Below are positions 1-9,772 of a stretch of DNA of 64,000 bases, piece by piece; the stretch's first letter is position 1, and each line of letters opens with the position of its first letter. Position numbers and translations under genes: made by a program. A model generated the notes under the pieces. The model did no database searches and was not told the origin of the DNA. It saw nothing but the letters and a program-made list of their open reading frames with translations. The DNA is from Calothrix sp. PCC 7716 (lineage in GTDB: Bacteria; Cyanobacteriota; Cyanobacteriia; Cyanobacteriales; Nostocaceae): positions 3,286,001 through 3,350,000 of the forward strand of contig NZ_AP025018.1 of assembly GCF_019977735.1 (NCBI RefSeq), given 5' to 3'.

Positions 1-3000
1 AGATATCTTACTGGCGAAAGCAGTTAGAGGGCATATCAAAATTATTAGAGCTACCCACTGATTTCTCACGTCCCCCCGTTCAAACCTTCCGAGGTGCGAC
101 CTATTCTTTTAAGTTATGCCAACAGCTATCTGTTGCCTTAAACCACTTGAGCCAGCAACAGGAAACCACCTTGTTTATGACATTGCTGGCGGCTTTTCAA
201 GTTTTACTATACCGTTATACAGGCATTGAAGATATTGCGATCGGTTCGCCAATTGGCAACCGCAACCGGGCAGAAATAGAAGGGTTAATTGGATTATTTG
301 TCAACACCCTTGTGCTGCGGACTAACTTGGCTGGTAATCCCACCTTTGAGGAGTTATTAGCTGGCGTGCGTTCAGTAGCGTTGTCAGCCTATGCACACCA
401 AGATTTACCTTTTGAGGTGTTGGTAGAGGAACTGCAACCACAACGAAACTTAAGCCATACACCACTATTTCAAGTCATGTTTGTGCTTCAAAATGCACCA
501 ATGTCAGCTTTAGAGTTACCTGGTTTAACTATAAGTTACTTGCCAATTGACAATGGTACTGCCAAGTTTGATTTGACTCTGCACATGACTGAAACTGTCG
601 AGGGACTATCGGGCGCTTTCGAGTACAATACCGATTTATTCCAAGAAAGCACAATAAAGCGTATAGCTGGGCATTTACAAACATTGCTTGAGGGAATTGC
701 GGCAAATCCACAGCAGCGTTTATCCGAGTTAACACTGTTAACAGAATCTGAACAGCATCAATTATTACTCAAGTGGAACAATACAAAAGTTGGATATCCT
801 CAACAGAAATGCATCCACGAGTTATTCGAGGTTCAGGTAGAACGCACACCCGATGCAGTTGCAGTCGTATATGAAAATCAGCAATTAACCTACAGAAAAC
901 TGAACGCCAGAGCAAATCAATTGGCGCATTATTTGCGTTCATTGGGAGTAAAACCAGAGGTATTGGTAGGGATTTGTGTAGAGCGATCGCTTGATATGGT
1001 TATCGGGCTATTAGCTATCCTCAAAGCAGGTGGCGCCTATTTACCCCTAGACCCTAGCTATCCTACTAAACGCTTGGCTTATATGTTAGAAGACTCGCAA
1101 CCAGGCGTATTGCTAACACAACAATACTTGTTAGAAAGTCTACCAAATCATAAAGCTCAAGTAATTTGCGTCGATAGTGACTGGGAACTAATTGCCGATG
1201 AAAGCACAGAAAATCCTGCATCCAGCATCACAGTTGATAACCTTGCTTACGTAATCTACACCTCCGGTTCTACAGGTAAGCCAAAGGGTGCTATGAATAC
1301 CCATAGTGCTATCTCTAATCGCTTACTGTGGATGCAAGATACTTACCAATTAACATCGGCAGATACCGTTTTACAGAAAACTCCTTTCAGTTTCGACGTA
1401 TCTGTATGGGAATTTTTCTTTCCGTTGATGACGGGCGCACGTTTAGTTGTAGCTCAACCAGAAGGGCATCGGGATACCGACTACCTAGTGAACTTAATTT
1501 TACAGCAGCAAATAACGACTTTACATTTTGTTCCATCAATGCTACAAGTTTTTATCGAAGCAGAAGGTTTAGAAAAATGTCAGTCTCTGGTGCGAGTAAT
1601 TGCAAGTGGTGAGGCATTATCAGCCCAATTGCAACAACGGTTTTTTAATCGGCTTGATGCTCAACTGTATAATCTGTATGGTCCAACAGAAACTGCTGTG
1701 GATGTTACTTTTTGGCAGTGTAAAAAAGATAGTGTTACCAACCAAAATACAGTTCCCATCGGTCGCCCAATTGCAAATATTCAAATTTATTTACTCGATA
1801 ATTATCTCAACCCTGTCCCAATGGGTGTAATGGGTGAAGTTTATATTGGTGGTGTGGGAGTGGGTAGGGGTTACTTAAACCGTCCTGATTTGACAGCAGA
1901 AAAATTTATACCCAATCCTTTTAGTAAGCAAACTGAACGTCTATATAAAACAGGGGACAAGGCACGCTATTTACCGAATGGAGACATTGAGTATTTAGGT
2001 CGGATTGATAACCAAGTAAAACTACGTGGTTTCAGGATTGAATTGGGGGAAATTGAGGCAACCATCAGCCAATACCCAGGAGTACGAGAAACCGTAGTTA
2101 TAGTCAGTGAAGAATCAGTGGATTCTCAACGAATAGTTGCTTATGTAGTTCCTCAAAAAGAGCAAACATTGGAAATTCGTGAACTACGCACTTTCTTAGA
2201 GGCGAAGTTACCAAGCTACATGGTGCCAGCAGTTTTTGTGATATTAGAAGCACTACCACTAACACCCAATGGTAAGATTGACCGCAAAGCACTACCTTCA
2301 CTTGAATTAACACAGGTTTCATCATCGAATATTACCCTTCCTTCCACACCAATTGAGAATTTATTAGCAGGTATTTGGGCAGAAGTACTGGGTATAGATA
2401 AAGCAGGTATTGATAATAATTTCTTTGAATTAGGAGGTCACTCGTTAATTGCGACTCGTGTAATTTCCCAAATTAGGCAAGTATTTCAAGTAGAGCTTCC
2501 TTTACGTTATTTATTTGAAAAACCAACAATAGCAGGGTTAGCAAAAGAAATTGAAAAAGCGATTAAGGTAGACTCAGGAGTTGAAGCAACAAGCATTAAG
2601 CGCATTACGCGGTCGCAACAATTACCACTATCATTTGCACAACAACGACTGTGGTTTTTAGCTCAATTAGAACCCGACAGTCCATTCTACAACATACCTG
2701 CTGCTGTTCGCCTACAAGGACTGTTGAATATAGAAGCATTACAACAAAGTTTCAACTCTATCGTCAGGCGCCATGAGGCACTGCGAACCAATTTCCAAAC
2801 AAGAGAAGGACAAGCAGTAGTAATCATCTCTCAAGAAAATCCCCTAACGTTGTCAATATTTGATATTAGCGACCTACCACAAAATCAACAAGAAGCCGAA
2901 ATCAAACAACAAGCAGCACAAGAAGCACAACAACCGTTTGACATCAGCAGCGACCTTCTATTGAGAGTAAAACTATTGCGTCTTGGAGAGCAAGAACATA

Positions 3001-5861
3001 TTGTCTTACTAACAATGCACCACATTGTCTCTGACGGTTGGTCAATCGGCGTATTAGTAGAGGAATTAGCAACGCTGTATCAAGTGTTTTGTAATGGACA
3101 ACCCTCACCATTACCTCCACTATCAATACAGTATGTAGACTTCGCAGCTTGGCAACGACAATGGCTGCAAGGACAAGCACTCGAAACTCAGTTATCTTAT
3201 TGGCTTAAGCAATTAGAGAATGCACCAAAAGTATTAGAATTACCTACAGACCACCCAAGACCAGCAATTCAAACTTTTCGGGGCGCAACCTACTCATTTG
3301 AGTTATCGAAAGAACTATCCGTAGCCCTAAATAAATTGAGTCAGCAGCAGGGAACTACTTTATTTATGACCTTGTTAGCAGGTTTCCAAATACTGCTATG
3401 GCGTTATACAGGGCAAAATGACATTGTGGTTGGTTCCCCTATCGCTAACCGCAACCGGGCAGAAATAGAAGGGTTGATTGGATTTTTTGTCAATACCCTA
3501 GTATTGCGAACTAATTTAGTAGGAAATCCCAGCTTTGAAGAGCTACTAAAACGTGTGCGGGAAGTAGCATTAGGAGCTTATGCACACCAGGATTTGCCTT
3601 TTGAGTTGTTAATTGAGCAACTGCAACCACAACGGAACTTAAGCCATACGCCACTATTCCAAGTGATGTTTGTGCTTCAGAATGCGCTTCGGTCAGCTTT
3701 AGAATTGCCTGGTTTGACTTTGAGTCCGTTGGAAAGTGATAGTGGTACTGCCCAGTTTGACTTAACCTTATCGATGACAGAAACAGAGTCAGGGTTAGTT
3801 GGAAGTTTTGAATATAATACTGATTTATTTGCCCAAAGTTCAATACAAAGGATGGCGGGTCATTTGCAAACGTTGTTTAAATCAATTGTTACGAATCCAC
3901 GGCAGCGTTTGTCAGATTTACGACTGTTGACGGAATTGGAGCAGCATCAATTGCTGTGGGAGTGGAATGGTGCAGAAGTTGAGTATCCCCAACAACTGTG
4001 TATTCACGAATTATTTGAAGCGCAGGTAGAAAAAACACCTGATGCAATAGCTGTAGTATTTGAATCAAAACAGCTAACCTATAGGGAACTGAACGCAAGA
4101 GCTAACCAATTGGCGCATTATTTGCACAAGCTGGGAGTAAAACCAGAGGTACTGGTAGGAATTTGTGTCGAGCGATCACTCTTAATGGTCATCGGACTGT
4201 TAGCTATCCTCAAAGCGGGTGGTGCATATGTACCCGTAGACCATAGCTACCCTACTGAACGCATAGCTTTTATACTAGAAGACACCCAAGCGCCAGTGTT
4301 ACTGACTCAGGCTTCGCTTGTAGAAGCAATGCCTCAACACCAAGCGATTGTGGTTTGTTTAGATACTGATTGGCATTTAATAGCTCAACAAAGCCAGGAA
4401 AATGTATTCTCCCAACTAACTACTGACAACCTAGCTTACGTAATCTATACTTCTGGTTCCACAGGTAAACCTAAAGGTGTGCAAATTCCTCACACTGCTG
4501 TGAGCAACTTTTTGTATTCCATGAAGGAAGCGCCAGGGTTAACATCCGAAGACACATTACTAGCGGTCACTACTTATTCCTTTGATATTGCAGCATTAGA
4601 ATTGTTCTTGCCAATCATTGTAGGCGCACGCTTGATAGTTGCCAGTCGGGAAATTGTCTCAGATGGAACTCAGTTGTCAGCAAAACTGATAGATTCAAAA
4701 GCTACAGTCATGCAAGCTACACCAGCGACATGGCAGTTACTTTTGGCAGCAGGTTGGAGTGGAAATCATCAATTGAAAATTCTTTGTGGTGGCGAAGCTT
4801 TACCAGGACAGTTGGCAAATCAGTTACTCGACCGATGTGATTGTTTATGGAATATGTACGGTCCGACGGAAACCACTATTTGGTCAGCCGCTAACCGAGT
4901 AAAAACTGTTAACAACTCCGTGCCAATCAGTTCTCCAATTGCCAACACGCAGCTTTATATCCTTGATAAATATCACCAGTTAGTGCCTGTGGGTGTAGCA
5001 GGGGAATTGTGTATTGCTGGAGAAGGACTTGCAAGGGGCTATTTCCACCGTCCTGATTTGACAGCAGAAAAATTTATACCTAATCCCTTTAGCGATAAAT
5101 CAACACGGTTGTACAAAACAGGAGATTTAGCCCGTTATTTACCAAATGGAGATATTGAATACATTGGTAGGATTGACAACCAAGTAAAAGTACGTGGATT
5201 TCGGATTGAACTGGGAGAAATCGAGGCAATCATCAGTCAATACCCAGGAGTACGAGAAACAGTAGTTGTAGTACGTGAAGATTCAGCTTCTCAACGTATA
5301 GCAGCTTATCTAGTCCCTCAAAAAGAGCAAGCGTTAACAATTCCTGAAGTACGGAGCTTCCTGCAATCTAAGTTACCAAACTACATGGTACCATCTGTTT
5401 TCATAATATTGGAGGCACTGCCGCTTACCCCTAATGGTAAGGTTGACCGCAAAGCTCTACCTGCACCTAATACAGCAAGACCTCAATTAGACCAGAAACT
5501 AGTAAAACCTCGTAATTTTGTAGAAACCAAGCTGACTGAAATTTTTACAGAGGTGCTTGGTGTGGATAAAGTAAGTATTTTCGATAACTTTTTTGAGTTA
5601 GGTGGCGATTCTATTGTTGCTATTGTCGTTATCACTAAAGCTAACCAAGCTGGTCTACAACTGACCGTTAAACAATTATTTCAACATCAAACAGTTGCTG
5701 ATTTGGCAGCTGTAGCGGTTACGAAAAAGGTAAGTCAAGCAGAACAAAAAGTTATTAAAAATGATACACCTTCTAATTTCCCAAAGGCAAACTTGAATCA
5801 ACAAGACCTTGACCAATTTTTAGCGAAAGTTAAACGAGGGAGTAAAAATAAAATAATATGA
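1..5861 (+). CDS. Dimodular NRPS, 5'-truncated by window edge: (C)-A(Ser)-PCP-C-A(Gly)-PCP
   Basis: The frame is open from base 3 and begins inside a condensation domain, so the true start lies upstream. A1 (about nt 820-2290) carries YTSGSTGKPKG and NLYGPTE. Aligned by eye to GrsA, its code reads DVWHISLVDK, essentially the known Ser code. PCP1 has GGHSL with the carrier Ser at nt 2442. C2 (about 2620-3960) has an intact HHIVSDG. A2 (about 4000-5470) reads DILQLGMIWK, close to Gly codes. PCP2 has GGDS with Ser at 5610. I see no epimerase, methyltransferase or thioesterase domain. The protein ends in a short basic tail (KVKRGSKNK) and overlaps the next gene by 4 bp (ATGA). The family assignment is certain; the substrate calls are inference. 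Confidence 0.95.
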   Translation, partial: ISYWRKQLEGISKLLELPTDFSRPPVQTFRGATYSFKLCQQLSVALNHLSQQQETTLFMTLLAAFQVLLYRYTGIEDIAIGSPIGNRNRAEIEGLIGLFVNTLVLRTNLAGNPTFEELLAGVRSVALSAYAHQDLPFEVLVEELQPQRNLSHTPLFQVMFVLQNAPMSALELPGLTISYLPIDNGTAKFDLTLHMTETVEGLSGAFEYNTDLFQESTIKRIAGHLQTLLEGIAANPQQRLSELTLLTESEQHQLLLKWNNTKVGYPQQKCIHELFEVQVERTPDAVAVVYENQQLTYRKLNARANQLAHYLRSLGVKPEVLVGICVERSLDMVIGLLAILKAGGAYLPLDPSYPTKRLAYMLEDSQPGVLLTQQYLLESLPNHKAQVICVDSDWELIADESTENPASSITVDNLAYVIYTSGSTGKPKGAMNTHSAISNRLLWMQDTYQLTSADTVLQKTPFSFDVSVWEFFFPLMTGARLVVAQPEGHRDTDYLVNLILQQQITTLHFVPSMLQVFIEAEGLEKCQSLVRVIASGEALSAQLQQRFFNRLDAQLYNLYGPTETAVDVTFWQCKKDSVTNQNTVPIGRPIANIQIYLLDNYLNPVPMGVMGEVYIGGVGVGRGYLNRPDLTAEKFIPNPFSKQTERLYKTGDKARYLPNGDIEYLGRIDNQVKLRGFRIELGEIEATISQYPGVRETVVIVSEESVDSQRIVAYVVPQKEQTLEIRELRTFLEAKLPSYMVPAVFVILEALPLTPNGKIDRKALPSLELTQVSSSNITLPSTPIENLLAGIWAEVLGIDKAGIDNNFFELGGHSLIATRVISQIRQVFQVELPLRYLFEKPTIAGLAKEIEKAIKVDSGVEATSIKRITRSQQLPLSFAQQRLWFLAQLEPDSPFYNIPAAVRLQGLLNIEALQQSFNSIVRRHEALRTNFQTREGQAVVIISQENPLTLSIFDISDLPQNQQEAEIKQQAAQEAQQPFDISSDLLLRVKLLRLGEQEHIVLLTMHHIVSDGWSIGVLVEELATLYQVFCNGQPSPLPPLSIQYVDFAAWQRQWLQGQALETQLSYWLKQLENAPKVLELPTDHPRPAIQTFRGATYSFELSKELSVALNKLSQQQGTTLFMTLLAGFQILLWRYTGQNDIVVGSPIANRNRAEIEGLIGFFVNTLVLRTNLVGNPSFEELLKRVREVALGAYAHQDLPFELLIEQLQPQRNLSHTPLFQVMFVLQNALRSALELPGLTLSPLESDSGTAQFDLTLSMTETESGLVGSFEYNTDLFAQSSIQRMAGHLQTLFKSIVTNPRQRLSDLRLLTELEQHQLLWEWNGAEVEYPQQLCIHELFEAQVEKTPDAIAVVFESKQLTYRELNARANQLAHYLHKLGVKPEVLVGICVERSLLMVIGLLAILKAGGAYVPVDHSYPTERIAFILEDTQAPVLLTQASLVEAMPQHQAIVVCLDTDWHLIAQQSQENVFSQLTTDNLAYVIYTSGSTGKPKGVQIPHTAVSNFLYSMKEAPGLTSEDTLLAVTTYSFDIAALELFLPIIVGARLIVASREIVSDGTQLSAKLIDSKATVMQATPATWQLLLAAGWSGNHQLKILCGGEALPGQLANQLLDRCDCLWNMYGPTETTIWSAANRVKTVNNSVPISSPIANTQLYILDKYHQLVPVGVAGELCIAGEGLARGYFHRPDLTAEKFIPNPFSDKSTRLYKTGDLARYLPNGDIEYIGRIDNQVKVRGFRIELGEIEAIISQYPGVRETVVVVREDSASQRIAAYLVPQKEQALTIPEVRSFLQSKLPNYMVPSVFIILEALPLTPNGKVDRKALPAPNTARPQLDQKLVKPRNFVETKLTEIFTEVLGVDKVSIFDNFFELGGDSIVAIVVITKANQAGLQLTVKQLFQHQTVADLAAVAVTKKVSQAEQKVIKNDTPSNFPKANLNQQDLDQFLAKVKRGSKNKII

Positions 5862-7243
5862 GAGAAGACATCCAAGATATATACCCACTATCCCCGATAC
5901 AGCATGGCATTCTTTTTCATGGTTTGCACGCCCCGGAAATGGGACTGTACCATATGCAGGACATCTACACTCTTGGTGGCAATCTTAATGTTTCCGCTTT
6001 TAAGCGTGCTTGGCAGCAATTATCAGCCTTGCATACAGTATTACGTACTAGTTTCTATTGGGAAGAATTAGATAAACCATTACAAGTTGTGCATGAGCAA
6101 GTTGAAGTTCCTATAGAATACCAGGATTGGCGAGGAATCGCTCCATTCGTAAAGCAAGAACACTTAAAGTCCTTTCTCAAGAGAGATCGCCTGCGGGGCT
6201 TTGATTTTTCCCAAGCACCTCTAATGCGCGTAGCTTTGCTCCAAATTGAAGACAATGTTTACCATCTTGTCTGGATTTGGCATCTGATTATTCTAGATGG
6301 CTGGTCTATTCCATTTCTATTAAAGGATGTGATTGAACTTTATGAAGCATATTGCCGAGATCAAGATGCGCCTTTAGTATCCGGTAGTTGCTTTGGAGAC
6401 TATATTAACTGGTTGCAGCAAAAAGATTCATCAACAGCAGAGGAGTTCTGGCGACAGCAACTCAGTGGAGTTAAAGAGCCTACTCCTTTAACTAATCTAT
6501 ATTCAAACAACTTGTCCAATTCAGAAGAACGCTACGAGGATATACAAATTACCCTATCGGAAGCAACTACAAGGAATCTAAATGCTTTAGCAAGGCAACA
6601 TCGCCTCACTATAAGTACCCTAGTTCAGGGAGCTTGGGCTATACTCCTCAGTCTTTACAGTGGTAAAAAGGATGTAGTCTATGGCTGTACTTTTTCCGGT
6701 CGTCCAGTAGATTTAGAGGGTTCGGAGTCAATGGTAGGGGAAATGGTTAATACTTTACCAGTACATATCAAGGTAGATATGGACGATTATTTATTACCTT
6801 GGCTTCAGCAATTACAAGCTAAATTGGTAGAAATTCGTGAATATGAATACTATCCATTGGTAGATGTACATAAGTGCAGCGAAGTGCCAGGGAATGTGTC
6901 CTTGTTTGAAAGCTTCGTCGTGTTCGAGAACCAAAAAACAGGTAAATTTTTGGAAGAATGGGGGAGTTTAAACATCTCTGAGCATACAGCCTTTTACAAG
7001 ACTAACTATCCTCTAAACATAGTTGGGTATCCTGGTTCAGAACTGATAATTGGAATTAATTACGATTTTCAACGTTTTGACGCTGCAACAATTATTAATA
7101 TTTTGGAACATCTCAGAATATTACTTGAAGGTATGACGACTAATCCTAAAGTAAGTCTTCAGGAGTTATTGTTACTCACGGAGCAAAAACCCCATATTAA
7201 ATTATTAACATTAGAAAAAGAAATGTCAATATTCAGCACATAG
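5858..7243 (+). CDS. Free-standing NRPS condensation domain with altered catalytic motif
   Basis: This 461-residue protein is a single condensation domain. It opens with DIYPLSPIQHGILFH and ends just past the C domain, with LLTEQKP marking where an A domain would normally start. The HHxxxDG motif reads HLIILDG at residues 142-148. The first His and the Asp-Gly are kept, but the second, catalytic His is Leu143 (codon ctg). In related synthetases the preceding PCP tail and this C domain are usually one polypeptide, so the 4-bp overlap suggests gene fission, with loss of the downstream A domain. It may be inactive in peptide-bond formation, or kept as a structural or docking element. The domain call is firm; the consequence is inferred. 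Confidence 0.9.
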   Translation: MREDIQDIYPLSPIQHGILFHGLHAPEMGLYHMQDIYTLGGNLNVSAFKRAWQQLSALHTVLRTSFYWEELDKPLQVVHEQVEVPIEYQDWRGIAPFVKQEHLKSFLKRDRLRGFDFSQAPLMRVALLQIEDNVYHLVWIWHLIILDGWSIPFLLKDVIELYEAYCRDQDAPLVSGSCFGDYINWLQQKDSSTAEEFWRQQLSGVKEPTPLTNLYSNNLSNSEERYEDIQITLSEATTRNLNALARQHRLTISTLVQGAWAILLSLYSGKKDVVYGCTFSGRPVDLEGSESMVGEMVNTLPVHIKVDMDDYLLPWLQQLQAKLVEIREYEYYPLVDVHKCSEVPGNVSLFESFVVFENQKTGKFLEEWGSLNISEHTAFYKTNYPLNIVGYPGSELIIGINYDFQRFDAATIINILEHLRILLEGMTTNPKVSLQELLLLTEQKPHIKLLTLEKEMSIFST

Positions 7244-7516
7244 TATGCTAAATGAGTGGCTAAATAAGCTTAAAATCTTTGCTGGGCAATAGTAATAGCC
7301 GTTATCCTCAACCTTTTAGGTTTGATTCTGAAATTTAAGCTATAAGCGTCTATAAGCTTTGATTTTAAAGCAAAGTTATCAAATTTAATTAAAAACTTAG
7401 CATACATAAAACCTACTGAATAATCTTAAATTTCAGTATTTTCAGACTTGCCTGATTTTCTTAACTAAGCATTATTCAGCAATTGTATTAAAAATCTAAG
7501 ACGAAATGGGTAATTT

Positions 7517-8398
7517 ATGATCATCTCAAATGAAATAGAACGTAGATATAAACTTTCAAGTAATGAATTTAAGTCAAACTATGTTAATTGTGGAAAACCA
7601 GTCATTATATCAGGAATTATTCAAAATTGGCAAAGCTTTGAAAAATGGTCATTAGAATATTTAAAATATGTATCTCCTACTTTAAATATTTACGCTAAAA
7701 AATTTAGTGTTAATCAAAGAATTGAATTATGTAGTTTAACGATAGAAAAATATGTAGAATTAATTAAAAAATATGAAGAAGACCAAAAAAATGATTTGCC
7801 ACCCTATTGCCATGACTTACCACTATTTAGCTTAATACCTTTATTAATAGAAGACGTTCAACCATTTCCTTTAGATTATTTACCAAAATGGTATTGGTAC
7901 AAATGGTGGCGTTACTGTCAATTTTTTATTGGAGCATCTAACAGTATTACTCCACTACATTTTGATTGTTTGCTAACTAACAATATTTTTTTTCAAATTG
8001 TTGGGCGCAAACAATTTACTATATTACTACCTGAAGATGCTAAATATTGTTATCGCAAGGGCTGGCGATGGTTTTTTGTGAATCCAGAAAATCCAGATTT
8101 TAATAAATATCCTGAATATAAAAATACCAGACCAATCAAGTTTATTGTTAATCCTGGAGATATCTTATATATGCCACCTGGAACGTTACATCATGTTAGA
8201 AGCTTAGATATGTCAATTTCTTTTAATATTGATTGGCATACCGAAAAAAGTTCATTGAATGCTCTAGCCGCTAGTGTAAAGGGTATGCCCATTCAAAATT
8301 CATACTATAACTTTTTATTAGCGATGGGATTAGTATTTAAAATACCTTCTTCAATAATATTTAAATTTTATAAATCGTATTTGAATTATGTCTCTTGA
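7517..8398 (+). CDS. JmjC/cupin_8-type Fe(II)/2-oxoglutarate oxygenase
   Basis: The 293-residue protein begins with a cupin_8-like N-terminus (GKPVIISGIIQNW). It then shows the iron facial triad: His148-x-Asp150 in TPLHFD and a distal His at 225/226 in PPGTLHHV. GRKQFTILLP supplies the usual Lys region for 2-oxoglutarate. Proteins of this family hydroxylate amino acid or protein side chains. Its place between an NRPS gene and a diaminobutyrate aminotransferase suggests hydroxylation of a free or carrier-bound building block, or of the final peptide. The substrate cannot be read from sequence. The gene is more AT-rich than the flanking synthetase genes. It is preceded by a 273-bp gap in which I see no gene. 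Confidence 0.8.
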   Translation: MIISNEIERRYKLSSNEFKSNYVNCGKPVIISGIIQNWQSFEKWSLEYLKYVSPTLNIYAKKFSVNQRIELCSLTIEKYVELIKKYEEDQKNDLPPYCHDLPLFSLIPLLIEDVQPFPLDYLPKWYWYKWWRYCQFFIGASNSITPLHFDCLLTNNIFFQIVGRKQFTILLPEDAKYCYRKGWRWFFVNPENPDFNKYPEYKNTRPIKFIVNPGDILYMPPGTLHHVRSLDMSISFNIDWHTEKSSLNALAASVKGMPIQNSYYNFLLAMGLVFKIPSSIIFKFYKSYLNYVS

Positions 8399-8461
8399 TG
8401 GTAAAAGGTTAATTATTTAATGTAATAGAGTAATCAATAGTAGTATGTAAAGGTAAGTTGT

Positions 8462-9718
8462 ATGAATACATTTGAAAAGTATGAATCAAACGTCAGAAGC
8501 TATTGCCGTAGTTTTCCTGCTATATTTCATCGGGCTAAGGGTTCTATTATTTATGCCGAATCAGGTCTAGAATACATAGATTTTTTTGCAGGTGCAGGTG
8601 CTTTAAACTATGGGCATAACCATGATTATATCAAAGAGAAAGTTATCTCATATTTAGATGCCGATGGAATAGCACATGGTTTGGATATGTATACTTCAGC
8701 TAAGGAGAAGTTTTTAGCTAAGTTTAATGAGGTTGTACTAAGTACAAAACATCTAGATTATCGCATTCAGTTCTGCGGTTCAACTGGAACAAATGCTGTC
8801 GAAGCTGCTTTAAAATTAGCTAGAAAAGTAAAAAAAAGACCTGGTATATTCTCCTTTATGGGCGCCTATCATGGAATGACTTTGGGTAGCTTATCAATTA
8901 CTGCTAACACCGGAATTCGAGGAGGAACAATTGGAACATTAAGTAATGTAACATTTATGCCTTATCCCTATGGATTCATGGAAAGCTTTGATACTATAAA
9001 ATATATAGAGTCAGTTTTAAATGATGTTAGTTCAGGAATTGAAAAACCAGCCGCGATAATTTTTGAAACAGTACAAGCTGAGGGGGGAGTTGTTGTTGCT
9101 CCGACTGAGTGGATGCAAAGACTAAGGAAGTTGTGTGACGAGAACGATATTTTACTAATTTGCGATGATATTCAAGTTGGTTGTGGTAGAACAGGTTCTT
9201 TCTTTTCTTTTGAAAGAGCAGATATCGTTCCCGATATGGTAGTTCTTTCTAAATCTATTAGTGGATACGGGTTTCCTATGTCACTACTATTAATTAAACC
9301 AGAATTGGATATATGGGAACCGGGTGAGCATAATGGTACTTTTCGGGGTAATCAATTGGCATTTGTAGGAGCAACAGCTGCTCTAGAGTATCGACAAAGT
9401 AGTAATCTTGAACTACACGTTAAAGACAAAGAGCTTTTGTTGAAAAACTTTCTTATTCAACAAATAGCGCCAATTAGTGAAAAGATAGCAATACGTGGGA
9501 TTGGCATGATTTGGGGTATTGATGTTCAGAACTTTGGCGGTAAAAGTTTTGCTAAAAGTATAACTTCGCGTTGTTTTGAACTAGGATTAATAGTTGAAAG
9601 AGCAGGTAGAAATGATACTGTAATTAAGATTTTGCCTCCTTTAGTAATTGATATGTCTACCTTAAAAAAAGGTTGTTCAATTATTAAAAAAGCTTTTAAT
9701 GACTGCATGTCACATTAA
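8462..9718 (+). CDS. ectB-like: Diaminobutyrate--2-oxoglutarate aminotransferase (EctB type)
   Basis: This 418-residue class III PLP aminotransferase starts with the EctB signature ESNVRSYCRSFP, followed by YIDFFAGAGALNYGH. The PLP-binding Lys is K264 in LSKSISGYG, and DDIQVGCGRTG precedes it. EctB enzymes transfer an amino group to aspartate 4-semialdehyde to give L-2,4-diaminobutyrate. No ectA or ectC is nearby, so an ectoine pathway is unlikely. The gene sits directly upstream of an NRPS module whose adenylation code looks diaminobutyrate-like, so it most likely supplies that residue. Length is normal for the family and all core motifs are intact. Confidence 0.9.
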   Translation: MNTFEKYESNVRSYCRSFPAIFHRAKGSIIYAESGLEYIDFFAGAGALNYGHNHDYIKEKVISYLDADGIAHGLDMYTSAKEKFLAKFNEVVLSTKHLDYRIQFCGSTGTNAVEAALKLARKVKKRPGIFSFMGAYHGMTLGSLSITANTGIRGGTIGTLSNVTFMPYPYGFMESFDTIKYIESVLNDVSSGIEKPAAIIFETVQAEGGVVVAPTEWMQRLRKLCDENDILLICDDIQVGCGRTGSFFSFERADIVPDMVVLSKSISGYGFPMSLLLIKPELDIWEPGEHNGTFRGNQLAFVGATAALEYRQSSNLELHVKDKELLLKNFLIQQIAPISEKIAIRGIGMIWGIDVQNFGGKSFAKSITSRCFELGLIVERAGRNDTVIKILPPLVIDMSTLKKGCSIIKKAFNDCMSH

Positions 9719-9772
9719 ATCGACTTACTAATATTCATAATTCGACAAGTAGTTTGTTATCAGGAGAAAAAT

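Noticed and set aside
3511-3843. 110-codon minus-strand ORF within the first NRPS
   Set aside because: It is opposite a conserved condensation domain and is a shadow of that coding sequence.
8462-9718. Ectoine biosynthesis locus
   Set aside because: Only an ectB-like gene is present, with no ectA or ectC nearby. The NRPS context explains it better.
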